A stretch of 64,000 nucleotides of DNA from Neisseria mucosa (GCF_013267835.1 NZ_CP053939.1:1550001-1614000); one strand, 5' to 3'; positions 38,536-48,779 are shown, counted from the first letter of the stretch. Numbers and translations are program-made. Notes: generated by a model from the sequence alone, not told the origin.

Positions 38536-39114
38536 ATGAAACTCATCATCCTCGACCGCGACGGCGTCATCAACCAAGACCGCGACGATTTCGTCAAATC
38601 CGTTGACGAATGGATTCCCATCGAAGGCAGCATGGATGCCATCGCCTTTTTAACGCAGGCAGGCTACACCATCGCTGTGGCCACCAACCAATCCGGTATC
38701 GGCCGCAAATACTTTACCGTGCAAGACCTGACCGAAATGCACGCGAAAATGCACCGCCTTGCCGTTCAAGCCGGCGGCACCATCGACGGCATATGGTTTT
38801 GCCCGCATACCGCCGTTGATAACTGCGAATGCCGCAAACCCAAACCCGGCATGATTCTCGACATCATCGAACGCTTCAAGGCCGATGCCGCCGAAACCTG
38901 GCTGGTCGGCGACAGCCTGCGCGACCTGCAGGCCATTGATGCCGCTGGCGGCAAATCTGCGCTCGTCCTGACCGGCAAAGGCAAAAAAACGCTGGCCCAA
39001 CATGAGCAAGACCTGCCCGAACACACCCAAATCTTCGACAACCTGCTCGCTTTCTCGCAATACATCATGCGCGAAAACACACAAATCGAAGAAACCGCGC
39101 AAGCCATCTTATAA
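38536..39114 (+). CDS. gmhB: D,D-heptose 1,7-bisphosphate phosphatase
   Basis: HAD-family phosphatase that removes the 7-phosphate in ADP-heptose synthesis (called gmhX in meningococci). 192 residues from 38536. The nucleophile is in the first motif LIILDRDGVINQD. Zinc ligands appear as CPHTAVDNCECRKPKPG (about 93-110), the standard GmhB zinc loop. VGDSLRDLQAIDAAG has the last HAD motif. A DUS terminator is between it and the next gene. Confidence 0.95.
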   Translation: MKLIILDRDGVINQDRDDFVKSVDEWIPIEGSMDAIAFLTQAGYTIAVATNQSGIGRKYFTVQDLTEMHAKMHRLAVQAGGTIDGIWFCPHTAVDNCECRKPKPGMILDIIERFKADAAETWLVGDSLRDLQAIDAAGGKSALVLTGKGKKTLAQHEQDLPEHTQIFDNLLAFSQYIMRENTQIEETAQAIL

Positions 39115-39123
39115 ACAAACAAC

Positions 39124-39166
39124 AAGGCCGTCTGAAACCTGATCACACCGGCGTTCAGACGGCCTT
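39124..39166 (+). terminator. DUS hairpin after gmhB
   Basis: AAGGCCGTCTGAA / TTCAGACGGCCTT around a 17-base loop, no long T run. nlaB-like starts 23 bases later. Confidence 0.55.
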
Positions 39167-39189
39167 CCAACGACAGACTTTTCCCCGAT

Positions 39190-39921
39190 ATGCTGATTAT
39201 CCGCAACCTGATTTACTGGTTCATCCTTTCCTCCAGCATTATTTTGCTGTTCCCCTTTATGCTGCTTGCCCTGCCCTTCCAAGGCGGCGCACACAAAATG
39301 GCGCAAATTTGGGTACGCATCCTCAACTGGTCGCTCAAGCACGTCATCGGCTTAAACTACACCTTAAGCGGCGCGGAAAACATTCCCGACCACCCCGCCA
39401 TCATTTGCGCCAAACACCAAAGCGGCTGGGAAACCCTCGCCCTGCAAGAAATTTTTCCGCCGCAAGTCTATGTTGCCAAACGCGAACTTTTCAAAATCCC
39501 TTTCTTCGGCTGGGGCTTGAAACTGGTTAAAACCATCGGCATCGACCGCAGCAACAGCCGCGAAGCCAACAGGCAGCTGATAGAGCAAGGCCTTGCGCGT
39601 AAAAACGAAGGCTATTGGATTACCATTTTCCCCGAAGGCACACGCTTGCCGCCCGGCGAAAAAGGCCGCTACAAACTCGGCGGCGCGCGTATGGCCAAAA
39701 TGTTTGAGATGGACATCGTCCCCGTCGCGCTCAACAGCGGCGAGTTTTGGCCGCGAAATTCCTTCCTCAAATACCCCGGCACGGTCAGCGTCATCATCGG
39801 CAAACCCATTGCCTACAGCAGCGGCAACGAAGCCGAACTCATGGCCCAATGCGAGCAATGGATAGAAAGCCAACAGCCCCTGATTACCGGACAAGGTCCG
39901 TTCGCGCCACAAACCAAATAA
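39190..39921 (+). CDS. nlaB: 1-acyl-glycerol-3-phosphate acyltransferase
   Basis: Makes phosphatidic acid from lysophosphatidic acid in the inner membrane. 243 residues. An N-terminal membrane helix (about 8-28), the acyltransferase motif AKHQSGWETLAL (His-x4-Glu, near 74-80; most PlsC proteins have Asp), a phosphate-binding KRELFKIPFFGWGLK, and FPEGTRLPPGEKG near 150. Meningococcal nlaB lies downstream of gmhX as I remember, which agrees with the order here, so I use the name with moderate confidence. Confidence 0.83.
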   Translation: MLIIRNLIYWFILSSSIILLFPFMLLALPFQGGAHKMAQIWVRILNWSLKHVIGLNYTLSGAENIPDHPAIICAKHQSGWETLALQEIFPPQVYVAKRELFKIPFFGWGLKLVKTIGIDRSNSREANRQLIEQGLARKNEGYWITIFPEGTRLPPGEKGRYKLGGARMAKMFEMDIVPVALNSGEFWPRNSFLKYPGTVSVIIGKPIAYSSGNEAELMAQCEQWIESQQPLITGQGPFAPQTK

Positions 39922-39970
39922 ATCATTCCATCGGGTGGGTCGCCATGCCCGCCCCTTTCCCTCAAACACC

Positions 39971-40666
39971 ATGCCCCGCCTCCATACCCACACCCTTTCA
40001 GACGGCCTGACCATTCATATCCAGCTCAAACGCAGTGCCAAGAAAAACCTCATCTTGCGCCCCGTTTCCGCCGATACCGTCAGCATCAATATCCCGCCGT
40101 TTGTGACCCAGCGCAACTTTACCCAATGGCTGAACGACAACGAGGCCATCCTGCGCCGCACCCTAAACAAAACACCAGCCCAGCAAAAATCCACCGACAC
40201 GCTTCCCGAATGGATTTGGTATCAAGGCGTTCAGACGGCCTTGTCCGTCCACACAGCAAACCACATCCAAATCAGGCCGTCTGAAATCCTGTTGCCCGAA
40301 AAAGAAACCGCCGCCCAACTCACCCATTTGCGCCGCTTCCTGCTCGAACGTGCGCACGAATATCTACTGCCGCGCCTCGAAAGCCATATCCGAAGCACCC
40401 GCCTGACCCCGAGCGCCATTTCCCTTTCCAACGCCAAAACCTTCTGGGGCGTATGCCGCCACACCACCGGCATCCGCCTCAACTGGCGGCTCATCGGCGT
40501 GCCCGAATATGTCGCCGACTACGTCTGCCTGCACGAACTCGCCCACCTGCGCCACCCCGACCACAGCCCTGCATTTTGGGCGCTGACCCGCTCGCTCACA
40601 CCGTATGTCGATCAAGCCAAACAATGGCTGAAGGCACACGGCGGCGAATTGTTCTTTCTCGGCTAA
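39971..40666 (+). CDS. YgjP/SprT-like zinc metallopeptidase
   Basis: 231 residues of the DUF45/M48-like family. The zinc site is CLHELAHLRHPDHSPAFW (HExxH plus a downstream His, near 185). The start at 39971 (MPRLHTHTLSDGL) is preferred to the frame 12 codons upstream. Two DUS sequences lie in the coding sequence (near 40000 and 40275). Substrate unknown. It lies 50 bases after nlaB. Confidence 0.82.
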   Translation: MPRLHTHTLSDGLTIHIQLKRSAKKNLILRPVSADTVSINIPPFVTQRNFTQWLNDNEAILRRTLNKTPAQQKSTDTLPEWIWYQGVQTALSVHTANHIQIRPSEILLPEKETAAQLTHLRRFLLERAHEYLLPRLESHIRSTRLTPSAISLSNAKTFWGVCRHTTGIRLNWRLIGVPEYVADYVCLHELAHLRHPDHSPAFWALTRSLTPYVDQAKQWLKAHGGELFFLG

Positions 40667-40838
40667 GCCTTTACTTTCAGTATTTTTCTGCAAGCAAACA
40701 CCGGCCCAAAGCAAAGAATCAACGCCTTCCAAACAAATCATGTAGCCGCGCGTAAAATCGAGTTTATCCGCTTGCCGCCCTACAGGCATGCCGATAAGAT
40801 GATGTCGTTCTCCAAACCCTTTTCAGAAAGGAAAACCG

Positions 40839-41210
40839 ATGACCAAAGCAAAATCGTTACTGGCCACCGGCATTTTGGCTCTTTTCTCCGCCACGGCATT
40901 CGCCTCCCCGCTGCCTTCCGAAATCTACCGTCCGGCAGGCTCACACACCATCAAAGCCGACCATCAAGGCGACGGCGAGTTTGAATACGAAGCCGAACTT
41001 TCCGGCCGACACAATTCCATTCCTTCCCTGGCCAAAAAAGTGATCGCCCACGCGCGCAGCAAAGGTTTCCATGTGGTCGAGTCCGAAATCAAACACGACG
41101 ATGCCGATCTGAAATTCAAACGCGGCAAACAAGAGCTGGACGTTTCCATCGAAGACAAAGGCCAAGGCCGTATCGAATACAAAGCTGATTTAGATTTGGA
41201 CAAAAACTAA
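40839..41210 (+). CDS. Small secreted charged protein
   Basis: 123 residues: signal peptide MTKAKSLLATGILALFSATAFA, then a mature 100-residue domain rich in Lys, Asp and Glu (GEFEYEAELSGRHNSIPSLA, RGKQELDVSIEDKGQGRIEY). No lipobox and no Cys, so it is soluble in the periplasm or exported. I do not recognise the family; the alternating pattern suggests a small beta/alpha fold. A DUS terminator divides it from the Slam gene that follows. Confidence 0.7.
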   Translation: MTKAKSLLATGILALFSATAFASPLPSEIYRPAGSHTIKADHQGDGEFEYEAELSGRHNSIPSLAKKVIAHARSKGFHVVESEIKHDDADLKFKRGKQELDVSIEDKGQGRIEYKADLDLDKN

Positions 41211-41225
41211 ATCCAAACCGTAAAC

Positions 41226-41265
41226 AAAGGCCGTCTGAAATCCCATCAGGTTTCAGACGGCCTTT
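41226..41265 (+). terminator. DUS terminator before the Slam gene
   Basis: AAAGGCCGTCTGAAA / TTTCAGACGGCCTTT with a 10-base loop and T-rich end. Confidence 0.75.
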
Positions 41266-41367
41266 TGTCGCCTTGATTCAGATAAAATGACCGTCAGTTT
41301 ACAAAATTTCCAACTCAAAACATTGTACAATCTGCCCACTTATACCGATAACATCCCCAACATTGCC

Positions 41368-42843
41368 ATGAAAAAACGTCTGCTCCTCCTTACCATCCTG
41401 CCCCTTTCCCTTTACGCCGCCGATGTGCCGCCCAACGTAAAACCCGAGCTTCAAGTCAACACAGCCGAACCCCTGCAACCCGAAGCGCACAACATCCCTG
41501 CCGAACAGACAAACAGGCCGTCTGAAAAAATCATCAACGTCGATGCCGACACCCTGCTTGCCAACACCGAATTACTGGCACGCGCCATGTATTCCGCCGT
41601 CGTCGCCCACAATATCCCCGGCATCAAAGCCGTTTTGCCAATTTACGAACAATGGCCAGAACACGACCGCGCCATGGCGCGCTATGCCAAAGGTTTGCTT
41701 GCCCAATCCGAAGGGCGAGCCGCCGAAGCCATCGGCCATTACCGCCGCTTTATCGCCGAGCAGCCCGACGCTTCCGCCGTCCGCTGGCAGCTTGCAACCG
41801 CCTTGTTTGAAGACAAACAAAACGAAGCCGCGGCCGACCAGTTCGACAAACTGCAAACCGAATCCCTCCCGCCCGCCTTGCAAGAACGCATCGAAACCTA
41901 CCGCAAAGCCCTGCGCGAACGCGACTCATGGCAATTCAACGCCGGCCTGAACATCACGCGCGAACAAAACATCAACCAAGCTCCCGGCCAACGCCGTCTG
42001 GGCAACCACCTGAACGACGAACAATGCCGCGCCGTGCGCCTTGTCTATCCTGACGACGACTGTTTCCGAGGCTGGACATTCCCCGAACCCATCGATGCCA
42101 CCGCCGTCCATTACCAAATCGGTGCAGAAAAAAAATGGTCGCTGCCCCGCGGCTTCTATGCCACGGCAGGTGCAGACCATTACGGCAAAATCTATCCCAA
42201 ACACACCAACTACAACGACCTCACCACACGCTTCTCGGCAGGCATCGGCTACGCCGACCAGCGCAGCGATATCGGCATTACTCCGTTCCACGAACGCCGC
42301 TTCTACGGCAACGACCCCTACACCTACACCAACGGCGCACGCCTTCACTACAACCATTGGTGGCAACCCAAGCTGCAAACCCTCAGCGCATTTGAAGCAG
42401 GCCGTCTGAAAAACAGCCGCCGCGAACATTCCGACAACACCAGCCAACTGCTCAGCAATTCCATCATTTACTACCGCAACGCGCGCCAATACTGGGTAGC
42501 CGGTATCGACCTCTACCGCGAACGCAACCGCGACGACAAAAGCGACAGCTTCAACCGCTACGCCCTGCGCGGCACATGGGGACAAGAATGGCCCAAAGGC
42601 CTCTCCACCGTCCTACGCCTCAGCGCCGCCCAACGCCGTTACCAAGCCCCCGGCTTCTTCAGCAACGAACAAAACCGCCGCGACAAAGAAGCCTCCGCCT
42701 CCCTGAGCGTATGGCACCGCGCCCTCCATTTCAAAGGCATCACCCCGCGCCTGACCATTGCCCACAACAAAACATGGAGCAACGACAAATTCTACGAATA
42801 CGGCAAAACCAAAATGTTTGTCGAATTGAGCAAAACGTTCTGA
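41368..42843 (+). CDS. Slam outer-membrane translocon (surface lipoprotein assembly modulator)
   Basis: Moves lipoproteins or related proteins to the cell surface. 491 residues from 41368 (MKKRLLLLTILPLSLYAADV); the frame is open 27 codons before. A signal peptide (1-17), two or three TPR-like helix pairs (about 60-185, e.g. HDRAMARYAKGLLAQSEGRA and AVRWQLATALFEDKQNEAAA), and a DUF560 beta barrel of 14 strands (about 190-491) ending FVELSKTF with a terminal Phe. A Cys pair near 230 (EQCRAVRLVYPDDDC) resembles the loop of Slam1. No typical Slam client lipoprotein is next to it. Confidence 0.88.
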   Translation: MKKRLLLLTILPLSLYAADVPPNVKPELQVNTAEPLQPEAHNIPAEQTNRPSEKIINVDADTLLANTELLARAMYSAVVAHNIPGIKAVLPIYEQWPEHDRAMARYAKGLLAQSEGRAAEAIGHYRRFIAEQPDASAVRWQLATALFEDKQNEAAADQFDKLQTESLPPALQERIETYRKALRERDSWQFNAGLNITREQNINQAPGQRRLGNHLNDEQCRAVRLVYPDDDCFRGWTFPEPIDATAVHYQIGAEKKWSLPRGFYATAGADHYGKIYPKHTNYNDLTTRFSAGIGYADQRSDIGITPFHERRFYGNDPYTYTNGARLHYNHWWQPKLQTLSAFEAGRLKNSRREHSDNTSQLLSNSIIYYRNARQYWVAGIDLYRERNRDDKSDSFNRYALRGTWGQEWPKGLSTVLRLSAAQRRYQAPGFFSNEQNRRDKEASASLSVWHRALHFKGITPRLTIAHNKTWSNDKFYEYGKTKMFVELSKTF

Positions 42844-42913
42844 CAAGTAGAAACCAAAGCCATATTGCCCACACTGTGATGCAATCTCTATTTTGACTGT
42901 TTTAAACTCACAA

Positions 42914-42939
42914 GGCCGTCTGAACTTTTTCAGACGGCC
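42914..42939 (+). terminator. Slam terminator (DUS pair)
   Basis: GGCCGTCTGAA / TTCAGACGGCC with a 4-base loop, 71 bases after the stop. The rest of the 309-base gap to aroG (42844-43152) is AT-rich and shows no other gene. Confidence 0.6.
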
Positions 42940-43152
42940 CATATTTTCGATAAACCCTTAATTTTTCCATTGTATAAACGAAATTTTATAACAGCATTAA
43001 ATATCAATTTGAACAAATAAACTGATTTTAAATTTCATAAAATAATTAAAATAAAGAAATTTTAGAATAAAATTGCTAAAACAAAAAATCAAGCCTTGTT
43101 TAATTCTGCTAAAACCTGTAACCTGTATCAAAAATAAACAAGAGAGTCCATC

Positions 43153-44196
43153 ATGTCCCAACACCACCCTACTGACGATATTAAAATTAAAGAAGTCAAA
43201 GAGTTATTACCTCCAATCGCGCATTTGTATGAGCTGCCTGTTACGCCTCAGGTTGCCAATTTGGTTTATAAAACACGTCATGAAATTTCGGATTTGGTTC
43301 ACGGCCGCGACAACCGTTTGCTGGTCATCATCGGCCCATGTTCGATTCACGATACCAAGGCGGCGGTAGAATATGCGCAAAAATTGCTGCCCTTGCGCAA
43401 AAAATATGAGAAAGAGCTGCTGATTGTGATGCGCGTGTATTTTGAGAAACCGCGTACAACCGTTGGCTGGAAAGGCCTGATTAACGATCCGCACTTGGAC
43501 GGTACGTTTGACATCAACTACGGCCTGCGCCAAGCGCGTCAATTGTTGCTGACTTTGAACGAAATGGGTATGCCTGCTTCGACTGAATTCTTGGACATGA
43601 TTACGCCGCAATACTACGCAGACCTGATTTCTTGGGGCGCGATTGGTGCGCGCACGACTGAAAGCCAGGTACACCGCGAATTGGCCAGCGGCCTCTCCTG
43701 CCCTGTCGGTTTTAAAAACGGTACGGACGGCAACCTGAAAATCGCCATCGACGCCATCGGCGCCGCCAATCATCCGCACCACTTCCTGTCTGTAACCAAA
43801 GCCGGTCATTCCGCGATTGTCCACACCAGCGGCAACCCTGACTGCCATGCGATTTTGCGTGGCGGTAAAGAGCCTAATTACAGCGCGGAACACGTTAAAG
43901 ACGCGGTTGCGCAGCTTCAAAAAGCCGGCGTGAGCAGCAAACTGATGGTGGACTGCAGCCATGCCAACAGCCGTAAAGACTTCCGCAAACAAATGGATGT
44001 GGCGCGCGATGTTGCGGCACAGTTGAAAGCCGGTGAAGAAAACATCATGGGCGTGATGGTGGAAAGCCACTTGGTTGAAGGCCGCCAAGACAAGCCTGAA
44101 GTTTACGGTCAAAGTATTACGGATGCCTGCATCGGTTGGGATACGACCGAAGAATTGCTGGCCCTGCTTGCCGAAGCGAAAGGTTACCAAGCGTAA
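43153..44196 (+). CDS. aroG: DAHP synthase (phospho-2-dehydro-3-deoxyheptonate aldolase)
   Basis: First enzyme of the shikimate pathway; condenses phosphoenolpyruvate and erythrose 4-phosphate. 347 residues of the AroG/F/H class I-alpha type. Conserved elements are VIIGPCSIHD near 61, VMRVYFEKPRTTVGWKGLINDP near 93, GARTTESQVHRELASG and LMVDCSHANS near 265. The ribosome-binding site AAGAGAG precedes the start. No leader peptide is evident. A non-DUS terminator follows. Confidence 0.96.
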   Translation: MSQHHPTDDIKIKEVKELLPPIAHLYELPVTPQVANLVYKTRHEISDLVHGRDNRLLVIIGPCSIHDTKAAVEYAQKLLPLRKKYEKELLIVMRVYFEKPRTTVGWKGLINDPHLDGTFDINYGLRQARQLLLTLNEMGMPASTEFLDMITPQYYADLISWGAIGARTTESQVHRELASGLSCPVGFKNGTDGNLKIAIDAIGAANHPHHFLSVTKAGHSAIVHTSGNPDCHAILRGGKEPNYSAEHVKDAVAQLQKAGVSSKLMVDCSHANSRKDFRKQMDVARDVAAQLKAGEENIMGVMVESHLVEGRQDKPEVYGQSITDACIGWDTTEELLALLAEAKGYQA

Positions 44197-44209
44197 GTGC
44201 GAAAACATT

Positions 44210-44238
44210 AAAAAGACCGGATATGTTCCGGTCTTTTT
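44210..44238 (+). terminator. aroG terminator
   Basis: AAAAAGACCGGA / TCCGGTCTTTTT with a 5-base loop and T run, 13 bases after aroG. Confidence 0.9.
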
Positions 44239-44325
44239 TGTGTCTGTCATTTTGATTTCTTCACTCGAGATACCGAGCAAATTTTAGTCAGGTTTAACAT
44301 CAAAACAGTATGTTAGAGAATATTC

Positions 44326-44367
44326 AGGCCGTCTGAAAACCCGATCATTCAGGTTTTCAGACGGCCT
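44326..44367 (-). terminator. Terminator of the TonB receptor gene (DUS pair)
   Basis: AGGCCGTCTGAAAACC / GGTTTTCAGACGGCCT around a 10-base loop, 20 bases after the stop on the minus strand. Confidence 0.7.
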
Positions 44368-44386
44368 CTACTACTTTTCTTTTCAA

Positions 44387-46564
44387 TTAAAACGTGTGTT
44401 TAACCGTCGCAGTCACACTACGCGGCGTGCCGTAGACGTGAATATCCGGCATGGTGCGGTAGCGTTTGTTGAACACGTTTTCAAAGTCCAAACCGATGCG
44501 GGTGGATTTGCCGATTTTGTAATGCGCGGTCAAGTCCAGCGTGGCGTATGGGCGTTGGGTCAACGCGGCCGCGGCAGCCGGATTGATGTCTGCAGGGTAT
44601 TCGTCCAGTGTGTGGCTGCGGCTTTGCCAGTTGACGTTGGCACCCAAGTTCAAACGGTCGGTCACGTCATACGCGGTAAAGAGTTTAAACAAATGAACCG
44701 GGTAAGACGGATGCAGTTGAACCCCTTCGCTGTCTTTGATTTTGGAACGTGCATAAGACGCATTCAACAGCCATTTATCGCTCAGGCGGCCACCGACAGA
44801 GAGTTCCACACCTTTTGTCGTGGTGTTGTCGGCTGCACGGTAGTATTCCTCGCCATTTGCGAATTTACCTGCGACAACGCCCAAATGGTCGCGTTTGTTC
44901 ATAAAGACGGAGGCGGAAGCATTCAGACGGCCGTCAAACCATGACGCTTTCAAACCGGTCTCGTAGGTTTTGCCGCGCTGCGGTTTGAGCGCCGCGCCGT
45001 CCTTAGTCAGGTAACGCACTTGCGGACGGAAAATGGTGGTGTAGGATGCATAGGCGGTCAGATTGTCGCCGATGTCGTAGGTTACGCCCAAATAAGGAAT
45101 GAAAACGTTTTGTTTGTGGCTGCTGTGTGCGAATTTGTTACGGCTGGTGCTGTAACGGTAACGCCAATCCACAAAACGGCTGCCGCCGATAAAGGCGAGT
45201 TTGTCGGTCAGTTTGAAACGGGTCGAGCCGTAAACCGACAGGTTTTTCATGCGTGAAAAACCATCGCGCAGATACGGCATATCGGGTTTGGCGATGTTGC
45301 CGTCAAATTTACGCAAATCGGGAATCATCGACTCGCCTTCTTCATAGAAAGACAGGTTTTCTTTGTTGTCCTGATAGCTGATGCCGACATTGAACTCGTG
45401 CGAGCGGCCCAGCGCTGGATAATTGCCGTCCAAGGCCAGCGCAAAATTCTGATCGCGGTATTTGCTGCGGTCGCGGTCTGAAGTGAAAAGTGCAGAGTAA
45501 TCGGGATTGATTTCAAATGTACCGGCAATGCCTGAAACGATGTCGTTTTTACCCGAAACATGGCTGTAATCACCAGTCAGTTTCCAGCCGTTGTCAAACT
45601 CATGGCTAAGGGAAGTGAATACTTCGGCACTGTTGTCTTTGCCGTATGCCCAGCGTGCGGAAGAATTGCTGCGTGGCGAAGATTCAAACGGTTTGAATCC
45701 GTCTTTGCGATTACCTGCTGCTGTCAGATAGCTGAAACGCGAGCTGCCGGTATTGCGGAAACGATGCAGCTCCGTACCGAGGCGCCATTGGGTTTGCGGC
45801 GTGATATCGTAAGACAACGTACCGTAGAAAGTGTGATTATGGCGCGATGTGTTCGGCAGGTAATCGCCTCCATGGTCGCTGACCAAAATAGCGCGGCCGC
45901 GCAAGGTATTGTCTGCATTCAGAGGATGATTGGCATCAAGGACGAAGCGGTAGTGGTTCCACAAACCGACACCGGCTTCTACGCTGATGGCAGGTTTGGC
46001 AGTCGGTTTTTTGCGTTCCAACGCAACCGTACCGCCCGGCTCGCCCATACCGCCGTTGGACAAACCGCTTGCGCCGCGCACGACGACGACTTGTTCGTAC
46101 AACGTGCTGTCCAGATTATTGGTGCCGCGGCGGATGGCTTTACCGTCGTAAAGGAATTTGGGCGCGCCATCCACGGAAATGCTGTCAATCGCCTGACTGC
46201 GCGAAATAAATTGGCTATGGCCGGAGACGTTGTTGCCCATTTTGCTGTGGAACACGCCCGGTGTTTGTTTCAATACGTCCTGCAGGCTGTCCAAGCCTTG
46301 GTCTTCGATTTGTTTTGCCGTTACGACAGACAGGGACTGTGGCGTTTCACGCTGGGTCAGGCGGATGCCTGTCGCGGCGGAAGATGCGGGAATGGTGTAG
46401 TTGGAAGTAGTCTGTTTTCCGACACCTTGGACGGTAACTGTCGGCAAATCGACATGTTCTTGCAGCTGGGTATTTTCTACTTCAGTTGCGAAAGAATACG
46501 CCGAACACAAAGCCAGACTGACGGCAAAGCTTAATTTGCCATAGGGAAATACGGGTAGTGACAT
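44387..46564 (-). CDS. TonB-dependent siderophore receptor
   Basis: Outer-membrane receptor of the FpvA/FoxA hydroxamate type, 725 residues. I start at 46564 (MSLPVFPYGKLSFAVS) because GGAG is 8 bases before; the frame is open 16 codons more. Signal peptide to about 26, TonB box LPTVTVQG near 42, plug motif RLTQRETPQSLSVVTAKQIEDQ near 70, then IDSISVDGAP, YEQVVVVRGASGLSNGG and a barrel ending VTATVKHTF. Neisserial relatives are the Tdf family (TdfF-like); the exact ligand is not known. No convincing Fur box is seen upstream. Confidence 0.88.
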   Translation of the reverse strand: MSLPVFPYGKLSFAVSLALCSAYSFATEVENTQLQEHVDLPTVTVQGVGKQTTSNYTIPASSAATGIRLTQRETPQSLSVVTAKQIEDQGLDSLQDVLKQTPGVFHSKMGNNVSGHSQFISRSQAIDSISVDGAPKFLYDGKAIRRGTNNLDSTLYEQVVVVRGASGLSNGGMGEPGGTVALERKKPTAKPAISVEAGVGLWNHYRFVLDANHPLNADNTLRGRAILVSDHGGDYLPNTSRHNHTFYGTLSYDITPQTQWRLGTELHRFRNTGSSRFSYLTAAGNRKDGFKPFESSPRSNSSARWAYGKDNSAEVFTSLSHEFDNGWKLTGDYSHVSGKNDIVSGIAGTFEINPDYSALFTSDRDRSKYRDQNFALALDGNYPALGRSHEFNVGISYQDNKENLSFYEEGESMIPDLRKFDGNIAKPDMPYLRDGFSRMKNLSVYGSTRFKLTDKLAFIGGSRFVDWRYRYSTSRNKFAHSSHKQNVFIPYLGVTYDIGDNLTAYASYTTIFRPQVRYLTKDGAALKPQRGKTYETGLKASWFDGRLNASASVFMNKRDHLGVVAGKFANGEEYYRAADNTTTKGVELSVGGRLSDKWLLNASYARSKIKDSEGVQLHPSYPVHLFKLFTAYDVTDRLNLGANVNWQSRSHTLDEYPADINPAAAAALTQRPYATLDLTAHYKIGKSTRIGLDFENVFNKRYRTMPDIHVYGTPRSVTATVKHTF

Positions 46565-46711
46565 AGCTTCTCCAGTTAGCTGATGTTTTAATTTAGTGGC
46601 AGATTCTATCAAAAAGATGTAGTCCGATGAAACTATGTTCCAATCCCTATTTTCTAAGTAGTTTGTTTAATTAGAAATATTTATTTGTTTGCTAGTTATA
46701 AATAACTAAAA

Positions 46712-46752
46712 AGGCCGTCTGAAAACTGAATCATCAGGTTTTCAGACGGCCT
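46712..46752. terminator. DUS hairpin between receptor and wrbA
   Basis: AGGCCGTCTGAAAAC / GTTTTCAGACGGCCT with an 11-base loop, directly after wrbA on the minus strand. Confidence 0.65.
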
Positions 46753-46773
46753 CAATCTTTTTATCACAAAAAA

Positions 46774-47391
<618 letters not shown>

Positions 47392-47407
47392 TTACAATGC
47401 TGTCAGG

Positions 47408-47444
47408 TTTCAGACGGCCTTTTGAATACTCGGGCCGTCTGAAA
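47408..47444. terminator. DUS hairpin in the wrbA / yihY gap
   Basis: Inverted DUS arms with a 13-base spacer in the short divergent gap; it lies where promoters must be, so it is not clearly a terminator. Confidence 0.4.
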
Positions 47445-47477
47445 AGAAAAATTTCTATTCAAAAGTGGGAAAAGGTT

Positions 47478-48680
47478 ATGCCGTTTTCGCAATGGTGGCA
47501 AGATTTTTTGAAAAGTAAGGGCGTGGCGTTTGCTTGGTTTGTCGTGCGCCGTTTTGATGACGAGCGTGTGCCGCAGGTGGCGGCAAGCATGACGTTTACG
47601 ACGCTTTTGGCTTTGGTGCCCGTGTTGACGGTGATGGTCGTCATCGCTTCGGCCTTCCCCGTTTTCGACCAATGGTCGGGGGAATTTGTCTCTTTTATCA
47701 ACCGCACCATTGTGCCGCAGGGCGCGGATATGGTGTTTGACTACATCAATGCGTTCCGCGATAAGGCCACCAAGCTGACGGCCATCGGCAGTGTGATGTT
47801 GGTCGTAACCTCGCTGATGCTGATTCGGACGATAGACAATGCGTTCAACCGGATTTGGCGCGTCAATTCGCAACGGCCTTGGATGATGCAGTTTTTGGTG
47901 TATTGGGCGTTGCTGACGTTTGGGCCTTTGTCTTTGGGCGTGGGGCTGTCGGTCGTAATCGGCCAGGTGCAATTGGTGGGCGGCTCGGAATGGCTGAGGG
48001 TTATCACTGCGGTTTCATTTATTACGGTGCTGCTGTGGGGCTTGTACCGCTTTGTGCCCAACCGTTTCGTACCGGCCAGCCATGCTTTGGTCGGCGCGGC
48101 CGTAACGGCGTTTTGCTTGGAAACGGCACGCTTTTTGTTCGCTTGGTACATGGGCAACTTTGACGGCTACAAATCGATTTACGGCGCATTTGCCGCAGTA
48201 CCGTTTTTCCTGTTGTGGCTCAACCTGTTATGGACGCTGGTATTGGGCGGCGCGGTTTTAACCTCGTCCCTGTCCTACTGGCGCGGCGAAGCGTTCCGCC
48301 GCAGTCTGGATGCGCGTGGCCGCTTTGACGATGTATTGAAAATCCTGCTGCTGCTCGATTCTGCCCAACAAAACGGCAAGGCGTTGCCGGTGCAGGAGTT
48401 CAGACGGCATATCAATATGGGCTTTGACGAATTGGGCGAGCTTTTGGAAAAACTGGCGCGACACGGTTATGTCTATTCCGGCCGCCAAGGCTGGGTCTTG
48501 AAAACTGGGGCGGAGTCCATCGACTTGGCGGAGCTGTTCAAACTCTTTGTCTACCGCCCGCAAACGCTCAACAAAGACAAGGTCAATCAAACGGTTGACC
48601 ACATCATGCAGCCCTGCTTGGAAACCTTGAACATGACGCTTGCCGAGTTCGGCGCCCATACAAAAAAACAATCCTCTTAA
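47478..48680 (+). CDS. yihY: YihY/BrkB-type membrane protein
   Basis: 400 residues from 47478 (MPFSQWWQDFLKSKG). Six hydrophobic helices cover about 35-265: AASMTFTTLLALVPVLTVMV, WMMQFLVYWALLTFGPL and others, the pattern of the YihY/UPF0761 family once called RNase BN. The cytoplasmic tail (about 285-400) looks like a winged-helix domain. Function is uncertain; it is not RNase BN. An AT-dialect DUS is inside the gene (48399-48410). Confidence 0.87.
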   Translation: MPFSQWWQDFLKSKGVAFAWFVVRRFDDERVPQVAASMTFTTLLALVPVLTVMVVIASAFPVFDQWSGEFVSFINRTIVPQGADMVFDYINAFRDKATKLTAIGSVMLVVTSLMLIRTIDNAFNRIWRVNSQRPWMMQFLVYWALLTFGPLSLGVGLSVVIGQVQLVGGSEWLRVITAVSFITVLLWGLYRFVPNRFVPASHALVGAAVTAFCLETARFLFAWYMGNFDGYKSIYGAFAAVPFFLLWLNLLWTLVLGGAVLTSSLSYWRGEAFRRSLDARGRFDDVLKILLLLDSAQQNGKALPVQEFRRHINMGFDELGELLEKLARHGYVYSGRQGWVLKTGAESIDLAELFKLFVYRPQTLNKDKVNQTVDHIMQPCLETLNMTLAEFGAHTKKQSS

Positions 48681-48686
48681 ACCTGA

Positions 48687-48725
48687 TGCCGTCTGAAAGC
48701 AAAAATATCAAGTTTCAGACGGCCT
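48687..48725 (+). terminator. yihY terminator (DUS pair)
   Basis: GCCGTCTGAAA and TTTCAGACGGC around a 17-base spacer; the left arm is an AT-dialect DUS (48687-48698). Confidence 0.55.
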
Positions 48726-48779
48726 TTGCTATAATCGGCACACTACTGAATACAATATTCAACCTACAAGGAAAAATAG

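Noticed and set aside
39190-39921. Glu in place of Asp in the acyltransferase motif as a loss of function
   Set aside because: His-x4-Glu is known in working members of the superfamily, so it is not evidence of a defect.
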